Positions 24,101 to 37,363 of a stretch of 64,000 nucleotides of DNA are shown piece by piece. The DNA is from Sympetrum striolatum (taxonomy: Eukaryota; Arthropoda; Insecta; Odonata; Libellulidae), in contig OX388343.1 of NCBI GenBank assembly GCA_947579665.1, positions 99,515,657 through 99,579,656 on the forward strand, in the 5' to 3' direction. The translations under genes were made by a program, and so were the position numbers. How positions within the stretch are numbered: position 1 is the stretch's first letter; each line of letters begins with the position of its first letter. The notes under the pieces were generated by a model, which made no database searches, had not been told where the DNA came from, and saw nothing but the letters and a program-made list of their open reading frames with translations.

Positions 24101-27100
24101 GAATGAATGCTGTACAATAATTAGTTGAGAAGAATTTAAAATGACACAATTACATGGAATCTTTTTCATTTATCGTTAAAAAATCTTTCATTCGTAACCT
24201 GAAACCGACTTTGTCAACATTCGGAGAAAATATCTCTTCGTCGGTGTTCTTTTCACTGCCGGATGACTTCAATCTCTTTACTCTCCGAATTCAAGAATCA
24301 CCCTTCGTCGACGATGAGAAATTCTAAGGAGAATCCTGGCGCCGCTATCCGAGAGAATGAAATCGCAGTCATTTGTAAGGGAAAGCTCAAGTACTAAAAA
24401 GAACGATTTATGCAATTTGCCTTCGCTGTTCGAAACAAACTTTCCAAGGTCGAGGTCGCAATGAATAAAGGCCTAAAATAAAGTTGAGTTCTTGAGGTGA
24501 ATCTAAGATTTCCTTTGGGGCAGTGATAGAATGTGTTTGTGAATGGGTTCTATTTCAATAGGATTGTCTCTAACACAAGACAGGTGGTTGAAATTCATAA
24601 AGGTTTTCTCTGCAAGACTCATTTATATATATGTATTAAAAAGGGGGTGAGAAACTAAGAACAGTACTAATTAGTTAATTGTTGGAGGAAGGGATTTTAG
24701 ATGAAGCGAGGGATGTTAAAATTATTTCCGATACTCTCGTTTTTAATTGCACTCAAATTCCTATCTATGTATACGTAACACTATGCAGGTAACGTAATTC
24801 GAAATGTTTATACTTTTGGCCGTAGAAATACAATTTTCAATGTATGTACTATACAATGCCTTTGATTTTTGATGCACAAGATTTCTTCATCCCATCGAAG
24901 GAAGGTTATTCCTCGCACGAAAAATGACATTACGTACAGAATAGATAAATAATAATGAAAGAATAAAACAGTTTTAGACACAAAAAATGTAGTGACAGCA
25001 AAAATATTGTAACTCGGTGCGATATGAATAGACATCCGGATTCCAAGAGCCAAACCTCTAAAAGATCGCTGAGTATTTTATACTCCTTTCAGTATTATCC
25101 ATTATACCAAATCTATATATTTTCTGTGCATATTATGAATATTATCCATCCTTTATGCGGGAGGGGAATTATATTGCACTATCTTCATCTCGGTAAGAAT
25201 ATCCTGGAAAGATTTTTAAGCGGTGAACAGAGATCGAAGAGACGTATTTTACATAAAATTAAACTAATATTTTTCCTGTAAAATAATTCCCAAAGTTAGG
25301 ACAAACGTTTTGATAAAGGAGATTTTATAACATATTGTCGCTCCCTTCAAACTGCCTATCTGAAGTGGTACACAAAATGACGCAGCTTTAATCCAAGTAG
25401 GGTTGGGTCAGCCGTTCAATGTACCGGGTATGGTGTACCATGGAGGATTGCGTGGAGTATAAACCTCCTTTCCTTAAGCAAATAGTTGTCTCTCAATAAT
25501 CGCTCACCCGCAGAAAAATAAGCTCCACTAAACAATACTGATGTGTGCCCTTGAATGCCACGATAGTGAAAAATGCGTGGGTTAGTAAAAACAAATTTTT
25601 CAATATCACTCAATTTATAAACATATATTCTTTCGTATATTTACCTTAATCTGTAGGAATTATTTCACCATGAGAGTGTGCCAAGCGAAGCGCCTCGTGC
25701 GTCGCGTGACTTTCGATGGATTTTCTCCGAATTCCTTCGCTTTATTTCGCGGCTCACAAATCCTCCCCCTTCGAATAAACCTACTTTCGTCTTCCATGCA
25801 TATCTCCCTGAGCTCTCTTTGACTTCCTTCCTTCCCCACTCGGGATTTACCCTTTCTTCCGCTTTATTCCTCCCGTTTTCACTTTTCTGGGTTTTTTATC
25901 GTTCCCTCTGAATACTCATCCCTGTTTTACTTTCTTGCCCTCCAAATATTTTATGGCTCTCTGTCCTATGCGCAATATTACGGGTATAAAGGCCGGGTAT
26001 TCCTCTTTAAGTTCTATATAATTTTTACGTGGTATTAACTTGAACATCTTCCACTTATAGCCAGCTCATGAATTTCAAATCCTTATGACCTTCAGGTCGG
26101 CAAAAGGACTTCCTGAGGGATACAAACGAGAGTGTGTGGTAATGATAAGCATCTGCTAGTGTTACTCCTTGGTGGTATTCTCTTTCTATTTCTGGCAAAT
26201 AGGGAAAGGCAATACTAATTTTTGGATCCTCTATAGAGATTTTCTATATATTTGCTTTCTTTACTTTTAGCAGTGCGTTGTAGTAAAGTGACAAATTGGA
26301 TACGCTATTCCCATATGTTTCTGTTGATAAAATTTAAAAGCAGATACTCGTTCAGAGATTCGGATTTATTCATGGCACGATGAACTCATCTAAATTCTCA
26401 ACTAATTCTTCAATATTTTATTTATTTTGAGCGAGTTACTTTTTATTGTATCGATTTCTTCGTCGTTTACCTTTACTTCGTTTTATATTAAGTTAGTTTA
26501 CAGAAAATTTATTTGGAAATCTCATAGAACGCGTGCCTCTTTTTCCCAGCGTCGACTTTATCCCTCAGGTGTAGATAATAAATGGCCACGAAAATCCTTC
26601 TTAAGGAAAAGTACTCTCTGCTCATTTCCTTTCCAAGACTGTTTTTAAATAAATTGTATTTTAGTGAAAAATATTACATGTAAACATAATATCCTTAATA
26701 ATAGCAGCGTGTTTTCCATTCATCACTTGAGATACTCCAAGATACTTCAACAAGATACTACAAGCATTCAACAAGTATTAATTGTATACTCGTAAGAACG
26801 CCGACAGCTATAATTAAAATGAGAAAATATTCTCTTTAGCAACGAAGGTTTTTCATCATTTTTCCCAACAGTATATTTAAGATGTGACGTTCATGAACTT
26901 TTTCTATGTCATGTAATTTCATTACCAAATTCGTTAATTGAATCGATGGCACTCTTGGCAAGGAAAACTTCACTTCGAACAGCGCTAATTCATCTGCTAC
27001 CTCTACTCCTCCCAGCTAATGAGACAATTTTGACTTCCTTTCTGTACCGCAGCATCAAGTGTCTAACGAAGATGCTATCGCTTTACGATCGAACCCCGAA

Positions 27101-29254
27101 ATTTCATAAGCGAAAAGTGGAATGCGAAACAAGGTTACTGGAAAATGTGCATCGAAGGTTACTAGGGCAGGTCTCGCGTGAAAGCATAGCTTATTACTCT
27201 CTTTTAACTTAATTAATCCAGTCGGTACGGGTCTCGAAGCAAGTGAAATATACCCACGTAATCACAATTTCGCAAAGGAATAACTTAGTAAATTAATGTA
27301 AGTAATATTAAAGTTCATGTTGGATTTGTTTTGAAATTTATGGTTGGATGAAATTCTTGGTTTGGGAAACGTCATCATTTCGAAAGAAATGGGGTGGGTG
27401 TGTGTCATAATTTGAAAAAGATCAGCACAATTTGGTGGAAACAGCGCACTTGCAGGATGAATCAAATGAGGCATTTATTTGACTTTCCTTATTCTTTGAA
27501 GAAGATTTACTCCGGAGATAATATGCGTCAAATGTTCAAGAGTAGCAAAACATGAGTAATAAGTGTTTTATTCAAAATACATTTAATTAAAGAAATCCTT
27601 TTAGAGGGTTTACTTGCCACGCAACCCGCAGTTTAGGTCGTCAGATATGGAGAATGAACTTCGGGAAGGTAGTTCCCCACAGCCTCTCTTGCAAAAAGGG
27701 ATTACCCAAGCAAATAGCAGCCGAGTTTAGATGGATTGAGCCAAATGGCATCTGTGGATCGTCGGCAGCTTCCGTCAAAGGCTGCAGTTGCAGCTATAAG
27801 AGTGAATTCCCCTCGGAAAATTGAGAATTGACTTTGGTAGTCAAGGATAAGAATTTATAATGCTCGAGTAGGGTAATCATTCATCATTCATTTAGCTATG
27901 GGACACTAAAACGTTTTATAAGGGCTTATGAGGGATAGTAATTTATGATGCTAATTGATATGGTTAAGAATGATGTTGAGAAATTGCGTCCAACTGCATT
28001 GAAAATTCTCAATTTGGAATATTTTTCATGTTGCTGTATCTATTATTTTAATATAGGTATGTCCGTAAGAAGGTAAAACTAGCAGGTCTTTCTAGTTTAT
28101 CCATTTCCTAATAAATACGGCGGGTCGCAACCTCCAAAATACTAACCGTTTTACGATTCTATTCACAATACGTTTGTACAAAAATATAGCAGTTAGAGAT
28201 TTGCGGAGACAAATATCCGATCAATATATCACTTTTAGATTGGAATAGAAAGACAAAAGACTATAAACGAATTACCAGCATATAGAATAAATCAATAATA
28301 TAAAAATTATAAAATTCGTGAACATTTTATATCGAGAGGTTTTCGAACAACATTTCAATAATGTGGAATTTTATTGATTATTCACAATTCTAACAATCTC
28401 AATGATTAGCATATAATTTTATGTTGCAAGATATCGTCAAAGGGAGGAGCGAATGCTCAATCGTTTTTGTCGGCTGTGGAAATGAGAAATGAATGGAGAA
28501 ATTCAAGATAATGCCGCTCCGTATTAATCAGATATAAGATGTATATATTATAGAGTTTCTGATATCCAATCGTATCAACATAGTCGGATTTCTCATTTCG
28601 TATGAACGGTGCATCTGTGTACATAGACGACGTGAAAAAAACTGGTTTCCTGCAGCAAAATGAGAAAAAATACCTACCGCACGAGTTACTCTTATTACGC
28701 CCGAACGAAGGCCAAGAAACAGATGCCTAATTGAATTCTGCCTTCTCAGTTTAGTCTCAAAGTTCGAAGAAAAGGTTTTCTTCGCGGCATTTCCAAGAAC
28801 TTCCTCCGCTCTTCGAGATTTCGTTTGCACACACCCTGTTCCAACACCGTTAATATCCGATCTTTAGATTCGAACAAGGGATACAAATTAGCGGAACAAA
28901 GAGCAGAAGCTTTAATCAACACTTTACTTGTGCACAATATTCTTAATTAAAGATTCAATCACATAAAGATACTTGACAATATCTGATATTTGCATTTGGT
29001 GCTAATTCATCCTGATTTCCCTGTCCATTCTATATCTTCATCCAATATTATGAGCGTTAAAAATATATACTTACTGCCGTTCGCGGTACCGAGCATTTAA
29101 TAAAGATAATGTATATATTTAATGAATTAATCATTTTTTCTTCATTCAAAAAATTACTGTTAAAACACGAGATATTAAAAAAAGAAGGTTGCACTCCTCA
29201 TGTGATTATTTGACACATCTACTATCAAATAGAGACACAAACGGAATGCTCGTA
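21144..29254. other. Long AT-rich stretch without a recognised gene
   Basis: Mostly unique sequence with pyrimidine-rich stretches (21400-21560, 21840-22080, 25750-25900). A fragment similar to the repeat end at 52725-52830 lies at 21935-21996. A GC-richer stretch at about 27643-27793 has a 50-codon open minus-strand frame, discussed under findings. No transposon ends are evident. Confidence 0.45.
21935..21996 (+). repeat. Diverged LINE/SINE-like 3' end
   Basis: CATATGGATTAGAGGAAAGA and then CCTCAATCTCGCGATAATGA followed by AGAC match, with divergence, the repeat end at 52725-52830 and its inverse at 56150-56235. No (ATT)n tail remains here. Confidence 0.4.
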
Positions 29255-29395
29255 CCTTACGGTGATTGTTGGGTTTGATGGGAAGCTCGTAGTTGCGGGA
29301 CTTTAGCTCCTAGGTGATGGAGTTATGAATCAATTTCTTGCTCACATGACTACAGTCGTTTCAACTCACCTGGAAATAAAAAAAAATTAATCAGT
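29255..29395 (-). promoter_or_regulatory. Candidate recursive splice site with downstream donor
   Basis: On the minus strand a long pyrimidine tract runs into an acceptor that is directly a donor: TTTTTTATTTCCAG|GTGAGT, with the junction at 29370/29369. A branch-like CTGAT lies about 20 bases upstream. This zero-length-exon arrangement is the hallmark of recursive splicing in long introns. A second donor, CACC|GTAAGG, lies 109 bases downstream (exon edge at 29261) and would define an optional exon with stops in all frames. No parent gene can be identified in the window. Confidence 0.4.
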
Positions 29396-32300
29396 GAAAC
29401 ATAAACGTGAATAACTACTTTCTAACAAGTATACAGTTAACAAGAATTTCATTTATATTTAAGTTTTAACGATTTCGGAGTCTTCGATAATTGTTGATAA
29501 AGGTTACCCAGGAGACGATTTTCATTTTCCACTACTCGTATGCAGTAGGTATTATTAAGAGTATAGTTTTTAAGAGATGAAACTGAATTATTGAAAAATT
29601 GCACTGAAATATTTTAATAAAGTCTATGACTTTAACATTTTAATATATTCAATAAAAAGGAGTAAAAATATCTTTTTCCTCTCATTTATAACTTAAATTT
29701 GCATTCGTAAGAAAATCACCAGTGCTAATTAATCAATTACTTATTCTCTCTAATATAACAAGACAAGCTACACATAACCAAGGCATATTCACCAATGCCC
29801 ATCGCTTAGTCAATTTAAGAGGTAATATTAAATCCTTAGATAAGTAACATTACTTTTTCTTCCTAGCTATTTAACTAGATTTACTCAACGGGTGTCTGCC
29901 GTTTTATAGTGAACGCGCAAATACGCACTGTATATAAATTGCTATAAGATGTTTATATCGAAGGCACAACGAAAACGAACATATCTTTTTCCGTCATCAA
30001 CTCGTCCAAACAGGGCCGCACTCTTATCACGTGAATATCTCATCTCCGAGCTGAGAGTACTCCACTCGTCTGTAATCCTTCTCATATAGAATCTCACCGC
30101 CTAAAAAGACACATGCAATCTCTCTCACGCTACGGAAGCCTCATCTTCTGCCATACACTGTGATTTAATCCAAATATTAAGTCTCGCGCAGGCCCACCTT
30201 CGCAAGCAAAAGTAAACAGGTGTCTGTGGCGAGGGAGGCTAATGTAGAACGGATGAGTAGTCTGACGGAGCAAAAGATGGGAGTTTGAAATTAGTTTGGC
30301 AGCGTATGGATAGGCGTAAAGCTGGTTTTGCTGGATGATGTGAGGAGGAGGAATGAATCAAAACGGAGACAAGAGGAAACGGATGGAAGGAACGATCGTT
30401 CTTCGAGAAAGTAGAACCTGAGAGACATTAATAATTTAGAAGGCTTTCCAAAGTGTGGGACAACCGAAGTAAAAGGAGGGTATCTCTAGATATTTCTCAC
30501 GAAAAAACTCGAGGGAAAAGAGGTAAGAATATCTTCTTTCTTCTTATTTACTCAATCCCTTACACGATATCTTTAAGAAAATCGAGTTGTCTGGATTTCC
30601 ATGAATCCTCTCAGAATTTAGTCACGTGATTTTCATAGAATTGCTTTAAACATTGATGAATATCCCTTCCGCATTTGGAATCATTCCTTAGATCTGAGTC
30701 TCAAGCTCTATTGGTGCTCTCTTTCTTCAATTCATTTGCGAATGATACAGGTAAAACTTTCGGCGGAGATGAAGACTAAGATTGTTATATAATACTGAGA
30801 TAGAATCCGCTTAGAAATGAAGTTTTTAACTTGTAACAAAACTCGCAATTATAGCACATTATGTCCTCAAATTCCAAGGCTTGGCCACAAACGAAATGTA
30901 TGAATTTGTTTTAGTGAATAATACTAAATGTACTAAAATAGGTCTCAATCTCCGTATGGGATAAAAACTTCTGTTAACGCAAGACAGATTCTCATTTGAA
31001 AGAATACTTTGAATAAAGTTACTAAAAGAGAGGCAAACAAATTTATTATATTAAAAGTAGTTTAGGAAACAAGTGGAAATATGAATGTGGAAAATGAAAA
31101 ATGTTAAATCATGCATGCCAGAAAATGTATCAGGATATTAATTAAAACTGGTATCAAGTAAAAGTGTCCGATATTTAAAGGCATTATTTCAATTACCAAC
31201 AATAATTTTATACCGTTCGACGGCTGCGATTATAACAATACGCAAAGAGGGAGTTAATGAAGGCGTAGAAAGTTAAAGGTTGTTATGTAGTAAATCTGAG
31301 GATGTAAGATAATGGAAAGAACTTTGTGGCAATGAAATAAAATAAATATTCTCAGAAGGGATATTTCATGCGAAAGGTAATTGCTGGGTTACTGCTAACA
31401 CAGGCTAGAATAGTTAGATTTCCAAAATGATGCCATTGAACCAGATTGCAGGTTACATTAATCCACAAGTAAGTATCTAATTGTGAAGATGCAGGGTTTG
31501 TTAGCTGACCTAAAAGCGCTTAGGGCATGGGGGTCCTTTAGACGGGCCAACAACTCCGCAGATGGCCCATATGCAAGGCCTCCCAAACTTAGGAGAATAT
31601 AAACCAATTTGTTTTCAGCAGTAAATAAAGGAGATCTTTAGAGGCAGCTCAAAGGCCAAAACAGAATTCAACCTGGAATATTTACCATGTTTTCTTTGGC
31701 TGAAAATTAGTCGACGCACATTATCTTGTAAAATGTGGTCGATAGGTTGATCCTGATTCCCCCAATATTCTCATCATGAGTATTTTATCTCATTTTTTAT
31801 TGTGTAAGTACAAAATATTATTTGAATACCATGATGTTGAAGGCATCATACTTGTATATAAGGATTTACGCTATGAAAGCAAAAGCTTTTTCTTTTAACT
31901 TCCCTAAAAAGCAACCAAAAAATTTCAGCTCAAGTGTGAAGTGAAAGTGAAGTCTATCTTTCGGATAGTTTTGTTATGAGAATCACCATGGAGCATTCAT
32001 ACCACTATTTTTAGTTGAATTTATTACCATTTAAATTAAAGTAAAATGCGATAATTGCAACTTACAGGTTTAAAATAGATAATTTATATGCAAAATATAA
32101 TTTTCAAATATCCCAAACTTTCAATAGTGACCAAGATGCCCAAAAATAACTTTTAGTAGATTAAAGGTGTGACTTAGTTTTACTTAAGCATTTGCGTTAG
32201 GCATTTATGAATATCACGGATTTATGGACCATAAACTTGGTGTCCAACCAAAAAGTATATCGAGGGAACATATTTATCTAATCAGACATGAATGTATGTA

Positions 32301-35300
32301 CTTCATCCCTGTAGCTGTACTATGTGAAAATGAACTCGTTTATAGTAGTATATTGTATTCTTAATATTATTAATGTATGTTTTTTACCATAAGGGATCAG
32401 CACATGATATAAACATGTACCTATAGCTTAAATAAGAGAACCAACATGTACCTATAGCTGAATTCGTTGAGGTAAAATGTTTGTTCATTATCACGATAGA
32501 TAATATATTCTTTAAACTACAAGGCATAATGCAATATTTTCCTTGAGTAATTTTGCGGTTCTGTCTATTACTAAAAATCGATTCTCATTTATTTTTGTAG
32601 CTATTATAAGTTATCAGCAGAGAAACTCGAATATGATCATTCAGGAAAATATGGGAAGAAAACATGAAATGCCCCATAAATTTGTCTAACTAAATACTTA
32701 TAGTGGAATTATTTATAGATCTGTGTTTTTAACTACTCACTAATTTCATATTTACCTCCCAAAAACTACCACATTTTAAATATTAATAAAAATTAGTTTT
32801 TTAATTTAATCGATCGCAGACCGTAAGCATATTATAGGGTCCTGTATTCGAACATTTGCGTTTTCAGAATTGAGAATAGTTTTCCTTGGGCAATTCTTCT
32901 CGTAGAACCAAATGCAATTTGTCTCATATCTCTACATCCATCCCTTTCTGACAGAGAGGAGGAGATGGATGTCGAAAAGATGAACACCACGCGAATTACA
33001 TGTAAAGATTTGTATAGGAAATTCCCATTAATGGCTTCGATAATATTTTTATTGCTTACAAAATTAAATGCTTAAGACGCATCTAGAGAACTTCCATTAC
33101 AGAGAGAGAAAGGTATAGATCATTGATTTAATAAATAGGTTTCAGAAAAGGTGAAAGTTTGGGGAAAAGAATGAAAAATAAATTGGAAAGGAAAGGGTCG
33201 GAAGATTGGCAATATAGAAGGAACATTGCGTGACTGATTATTCCTAGGAAGAAAAACTGCGAAAAATATGGAGATCGAAAACTGATTATCGCTAAAAATA
33301 TGGAAGGACGAGATTGAACTTGAATACGTTTTAAAGATAAGAAGGGAGAATATTGGAAGATGCCATGGGATTGATTCGACCCCTTCATCCAAAAGAAAGA
33401 GCATTTCCTCGGATATCTCGTGTTATCTCTGCTCCTATACATCGAAACACGTCTTCGACGGCGGAGAATCTCCGCTTTTACGGCGCAAATACTTGCGGAG
33501 TCATCTTCTCGCGGTATCGGTTTCTCATTTGTCGCAGGCGAAAGGAGAAGTGGAGGGGAAAAACGAAAAGATGACCCCCAAAGCCATTCCCACGGACACC
33601 CTCTTCATAGTCACGCTCTGAAAGTGACGGTCTTTCTATCGCCCGCTCTAAAATGGTCCCCGTCGGACGTTACAGATACAAATTGGCTTCGTAAATATTG
33701 AGGATGGCGAAATAGGAAAACGTCGTAAATCCAGGGCATCTTTAATGTGAAACGTCGAGAAAGGCATTAATATTAATCGCCGTCGATGTAATCTCTTATT
33801 TTACTTGACTTTAAATGTATATATAAATGTATTTATGTACGTACAGCAAACAGCATAAAAACGTTACCACCTAAGACGCAACCAGCATAACTCGAGAATG
33901 GCGAGTCTTTCAGATTCTCTGTTTTGAGCGCACTTTTCGTCTTCCTCTTTATGCCTGGCACGTTTTGAAGGCTTTTGTGACGATATATATTTTATAAATA
34001 CTCGCTAAGAGTCATTGATTTTGCTGCGGTAGAAGCAGTATTGTATTATGAAAGAATTAAACTCGCATTTCGTTAAATCGGCTTGAATCTCAAGCGTAAT
34101 TCGCTCTTCTTCATAAAATATTGGACATGAATAACTTTGGCTGCTCATATTTCTTCCTAACATAACAATTTCCATCAATGCAGATTTAGAATTAAATTGG
34201 TTATTCCAGTTAATGCTCCCTATGCCCGCAGGATGAACGTTTTCGTAAAGATTATGCTTAATTATAATACGATAATTAAGAGAAAATGAACTACCGTAAA
34301 TTAGATCAACGGAAGAAGGGGAAATTAGAAAAAATGTAATAAGAATAAAAATGGAGTAATAATTAAACAATACCTGCTATTACAAATAACGATATGTGAT
34401 AGTGGAACTCAAATAGGAAATAAGGTGCTAGTTTTCATTGAAAACGAATTTGTGAAAGTCGTACATAAATGTGTACATAAATGTAAATGTGAGTAAAAGC
34501 GATACTGCTTTAAGAGCGTTGAACAGCAACTCTGACTCGATGAAGTCCTTATGGATAAAGCCATCTCCTCACCTAATGTTCCGGACAAAATCCATTTCTT
34601 TTTCATCGCTTCCATTCTTCATATTCCATTGTGCCTTTTACAATCCATTTCAACTCTAACACTACTCCCGTTCCGCTTCATTTGCTTTCGCTGCGACCAT
34701 TCTCCCTCAATCTTGGAGAGGGACCCTTTAAAGCTGCCATATTTCCCGCATAAGCGTTTGCGGCGTCGGAAGAAAAGGAAGACACCGATATTTAACACTT
34801 TCAATTTATGGATCGTTTTCTTCATTCCATTCTTCTCCCTCTCAAATATCTTTCGGGCAATGACCACCCCATATTTCTCTCACGAACTTAATTATCTTCT
34901 CAATTAGGATGGGGCTGGGTTTGACTGTGATGAAGATTGGCTATAATCACATCAAACGATTTCCATAGAATAATATCGAATGGAGTTATAACCAATGGGT
35001 AAAATAAGCTGTTGTCATAAATGGAAGACGATTTCCCAGATTGTTTTTTTAGAACTCCATCATGGAATATATAGCGTTATTATTTATTTTTAAATATTAA
35101 AGAATAAGTCACCGGTTTCGAAAATTTTTCATTATTAGAGGGCATAATATATCATCTAAACCAGTAGATTATAAGATAAACTTACAGAGAGAATGTACAA
35201 TTTTTAATTTTATTCGTTTTGCTAAAACATTTCGAAAGCTATGGTTTAAAATCTGCATACATTCGTCATAACAGCGAACACCTGTCGCGAAAATTAAAAG

Positions 35301-35602
35301 CAAACTTGCATTTAAGGATTTATTATGCTCGAGAACAGATAAGTTACTATGAATCCAATCATTCTTGATTAATGAAAAATTCTATACGCGAGAATACGTA
35401 TTCTATCAAAGATCCACTAATAATTTACATTATATAGATTCTGTTCAATTTAAATTTGAGTTTCTACTGAAACCACGCAAGGAACCAATATTAATATCAG
35501 AATTTCAGTTCATAATAAGGATTTTTATTCAAAATTATACCCAACTTTAGAATTATAAAATTCTTCCTCGTTAACCTACTCGTATTGAAAAGAAACGAAG
35601 TA
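29396..35602. other. AT-rich DNA without a recognised gene
   Basis: Unique-looking sequence. A GC-richer segment at 33440-33660 has overlapping plus-strand frames with no recognisable motif. Frames at 34005-34370 and 34551-34907 are low-complexity or AT-driven. No repeat ends were recognised. Confidence 0.45.
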
Positions 35603-36180
35603 CAGTGGTACCTCGAGATACGAGCAGCCTAACATACGAGTTTTTTGAGATACGAGCCGGAGCGCGGGTCATATTTTCGTTCATGATACGAGCCCAAATC
35701 CGAGATACGAGCCGTGTTTCCTAGCCAAGTGCAGCCAAGAAGGCAAAAACAAGTGATAATTAAATTTACGTAAATGTTAAGCTTAGTTTAAGTTTAAAGT
35801 TAAGTGCATTGTTTTAAGTTTTTTCTTTCATTTGAAATAAGGAAAGTGTAGTTTTAGTTTTAAAGTTACGAAAATAGTTTTAAGTTCTAAAAAAGCGCCG
35901 TTTACGTACGTGTCTAGAGTGTCTAAAGTAAGACTATTATGCTAAATAACTCTTTTATTTCATATTTTGTTATGTATTTGTTAATTATACATGTTTATTT
36001 GATATTTAAAAACATATCTTAATTCATAATTTACAATGGTTTGGGGATTTTTCATAGGTCCGGAACGGATTAAATCGTATTCAGTTATTTTAAATGGGAG
36101 AAATTCGTTTGAGATACGAGCTGATTTACTTACGAGCTCGGTTCTGGAACGAATTAAACTCGTATCTCGATGTACCACTG
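35603..36180. mobile_element. Tigger/pogo-type element, ATACGAG family
   Basis: Ends read CAGTGGTACCTCGAGATACG and the inverse of CAGTGGTACATCGAGATACG, with TA at 35601-35602 and 36181-36182. The word GATACGAG recurs five or more times near the left end and again, inverted, near the right. The interior shows AAGAAGGCAAAAACAAG and TGATAA at about 35738-35760, possibly the end of a lost transposase frame, then a long AT-rich stretch like a 3'UTR. Confidence 0.8.
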
Positions 36181-36182
36181 TA

Positions 36183-36885
36183 CTCGTTTTAGAGTTTTAA
36201 TTTAATTCCTTCAAGTAATAGTGATTTAATTAATACAGAAGTATAGAACTATAATGATAGGTAGAACACAAACAAAATCTTTTCTCATGATGCTGTTTAA
36301 AGGGAGTAATAAAACTAACTTTAATTCTGCTTTGAGGGATAAACCTGTCGCAGGCAAGAAAGGAATCAAGAATCATGCAATCCTGGAATTTGCTTCCTCT
36401 TTCCGGAAATTATAAATCATTGAGGTCTTTCTCGATGGAACCTGACTCGGTTCAGGATATTATTTCGTGCAAACTACACCCGTTCTGTTCATTTCAAAGG
36501 AAGTTTGATTCTCCGAAATCCATTTTCCTTTTAACGCTAAGATATGAAAAGTTTTGTGGAACGGTCTATGAAAAACTGTAAAGTACCAGGAAGTACTCGG
36601 AGTTTAGAATAATAAGGAATGTTGTCATAATTATTAACTGCTGAAGACATTTTTATAATACCATGGTAGATATGAGTCACTTGTCGGAATTTTTAAATCT
36701 CAATGGTTCTCATGAGAAATTTAAAACTTCTCCGAATGAAATTTACCTTCGTAAGCAAATAATCTAATCTATTCATTTCGATGGTCAATCACTCCTTGAT
36801 TATACAAGGCCTTCTTACTGTTTTAATCAGTCTATTTTTATGAAAATTTCCATTTCTTTGAGTAAAGAAGTTGGCGTTACTGAAG
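36183..36885. other. Spacer between two MITEs, no gene
   Basis: A 68-codon frame at 36375-36581 has no recognisable product. Otherwise AT-rich. Confidence 0.4.
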
Positions 36886-36887
36886 TA

Positions 36888-37361
36888 CAGTGGTACCTTG
36901 GTTAACGACGCTAATCCGTTCCAGGATAATCGTCGTTGACCAAAACCGTCGTTATCCAAGGCGCGATTATCCACATGTATAATAATGGTAAACCGTTGAA
37001 ACCGGTAGTACAAATAAAACATTTTTGTGGAAAAAGTACCAAATATCTCCCTCATTTTGCGAGACAACATGTGCGTATGTGAATTAGCTACAATTTGGCA
37101 TTGAACTATTTTTAATACTCTCCGCTAGCTGCTATTCAGCATGTTTTTATGATGTAACATTGTATCGTACACCAAATATTAGTTTACAATGTAGTGATTA
37201 TAAATAGACGTGCTGAAACACGTGAAACTCCGGAAAGACCAATCGACGAGGCGTCGTAAGCCAAATCCTACGTCGTTACCCAAGATATATTTTGGTTACA
37301 GCAACTCGACATTAACGAAGTCCGTCCTTAACTAAGGCCGTCGTTAACCAAGGTACCACTG
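36888..37361 (-). mobile_element. Tigger/pogo-type MITE, TTAACGAC family, copy 2
   Basis: Ends CAGTGGTACCTTGG on both sides, flanked by TA (36886-36887, 37362-37363). The body is the inverse of 15990-16475, including the shared interior word GATTGGTCTTTCCGGAGTTT. Subterminal TTAACGACG repeats are present. No transposase. Confidence 0.85.
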
Positions 37362-37363
37362 TA

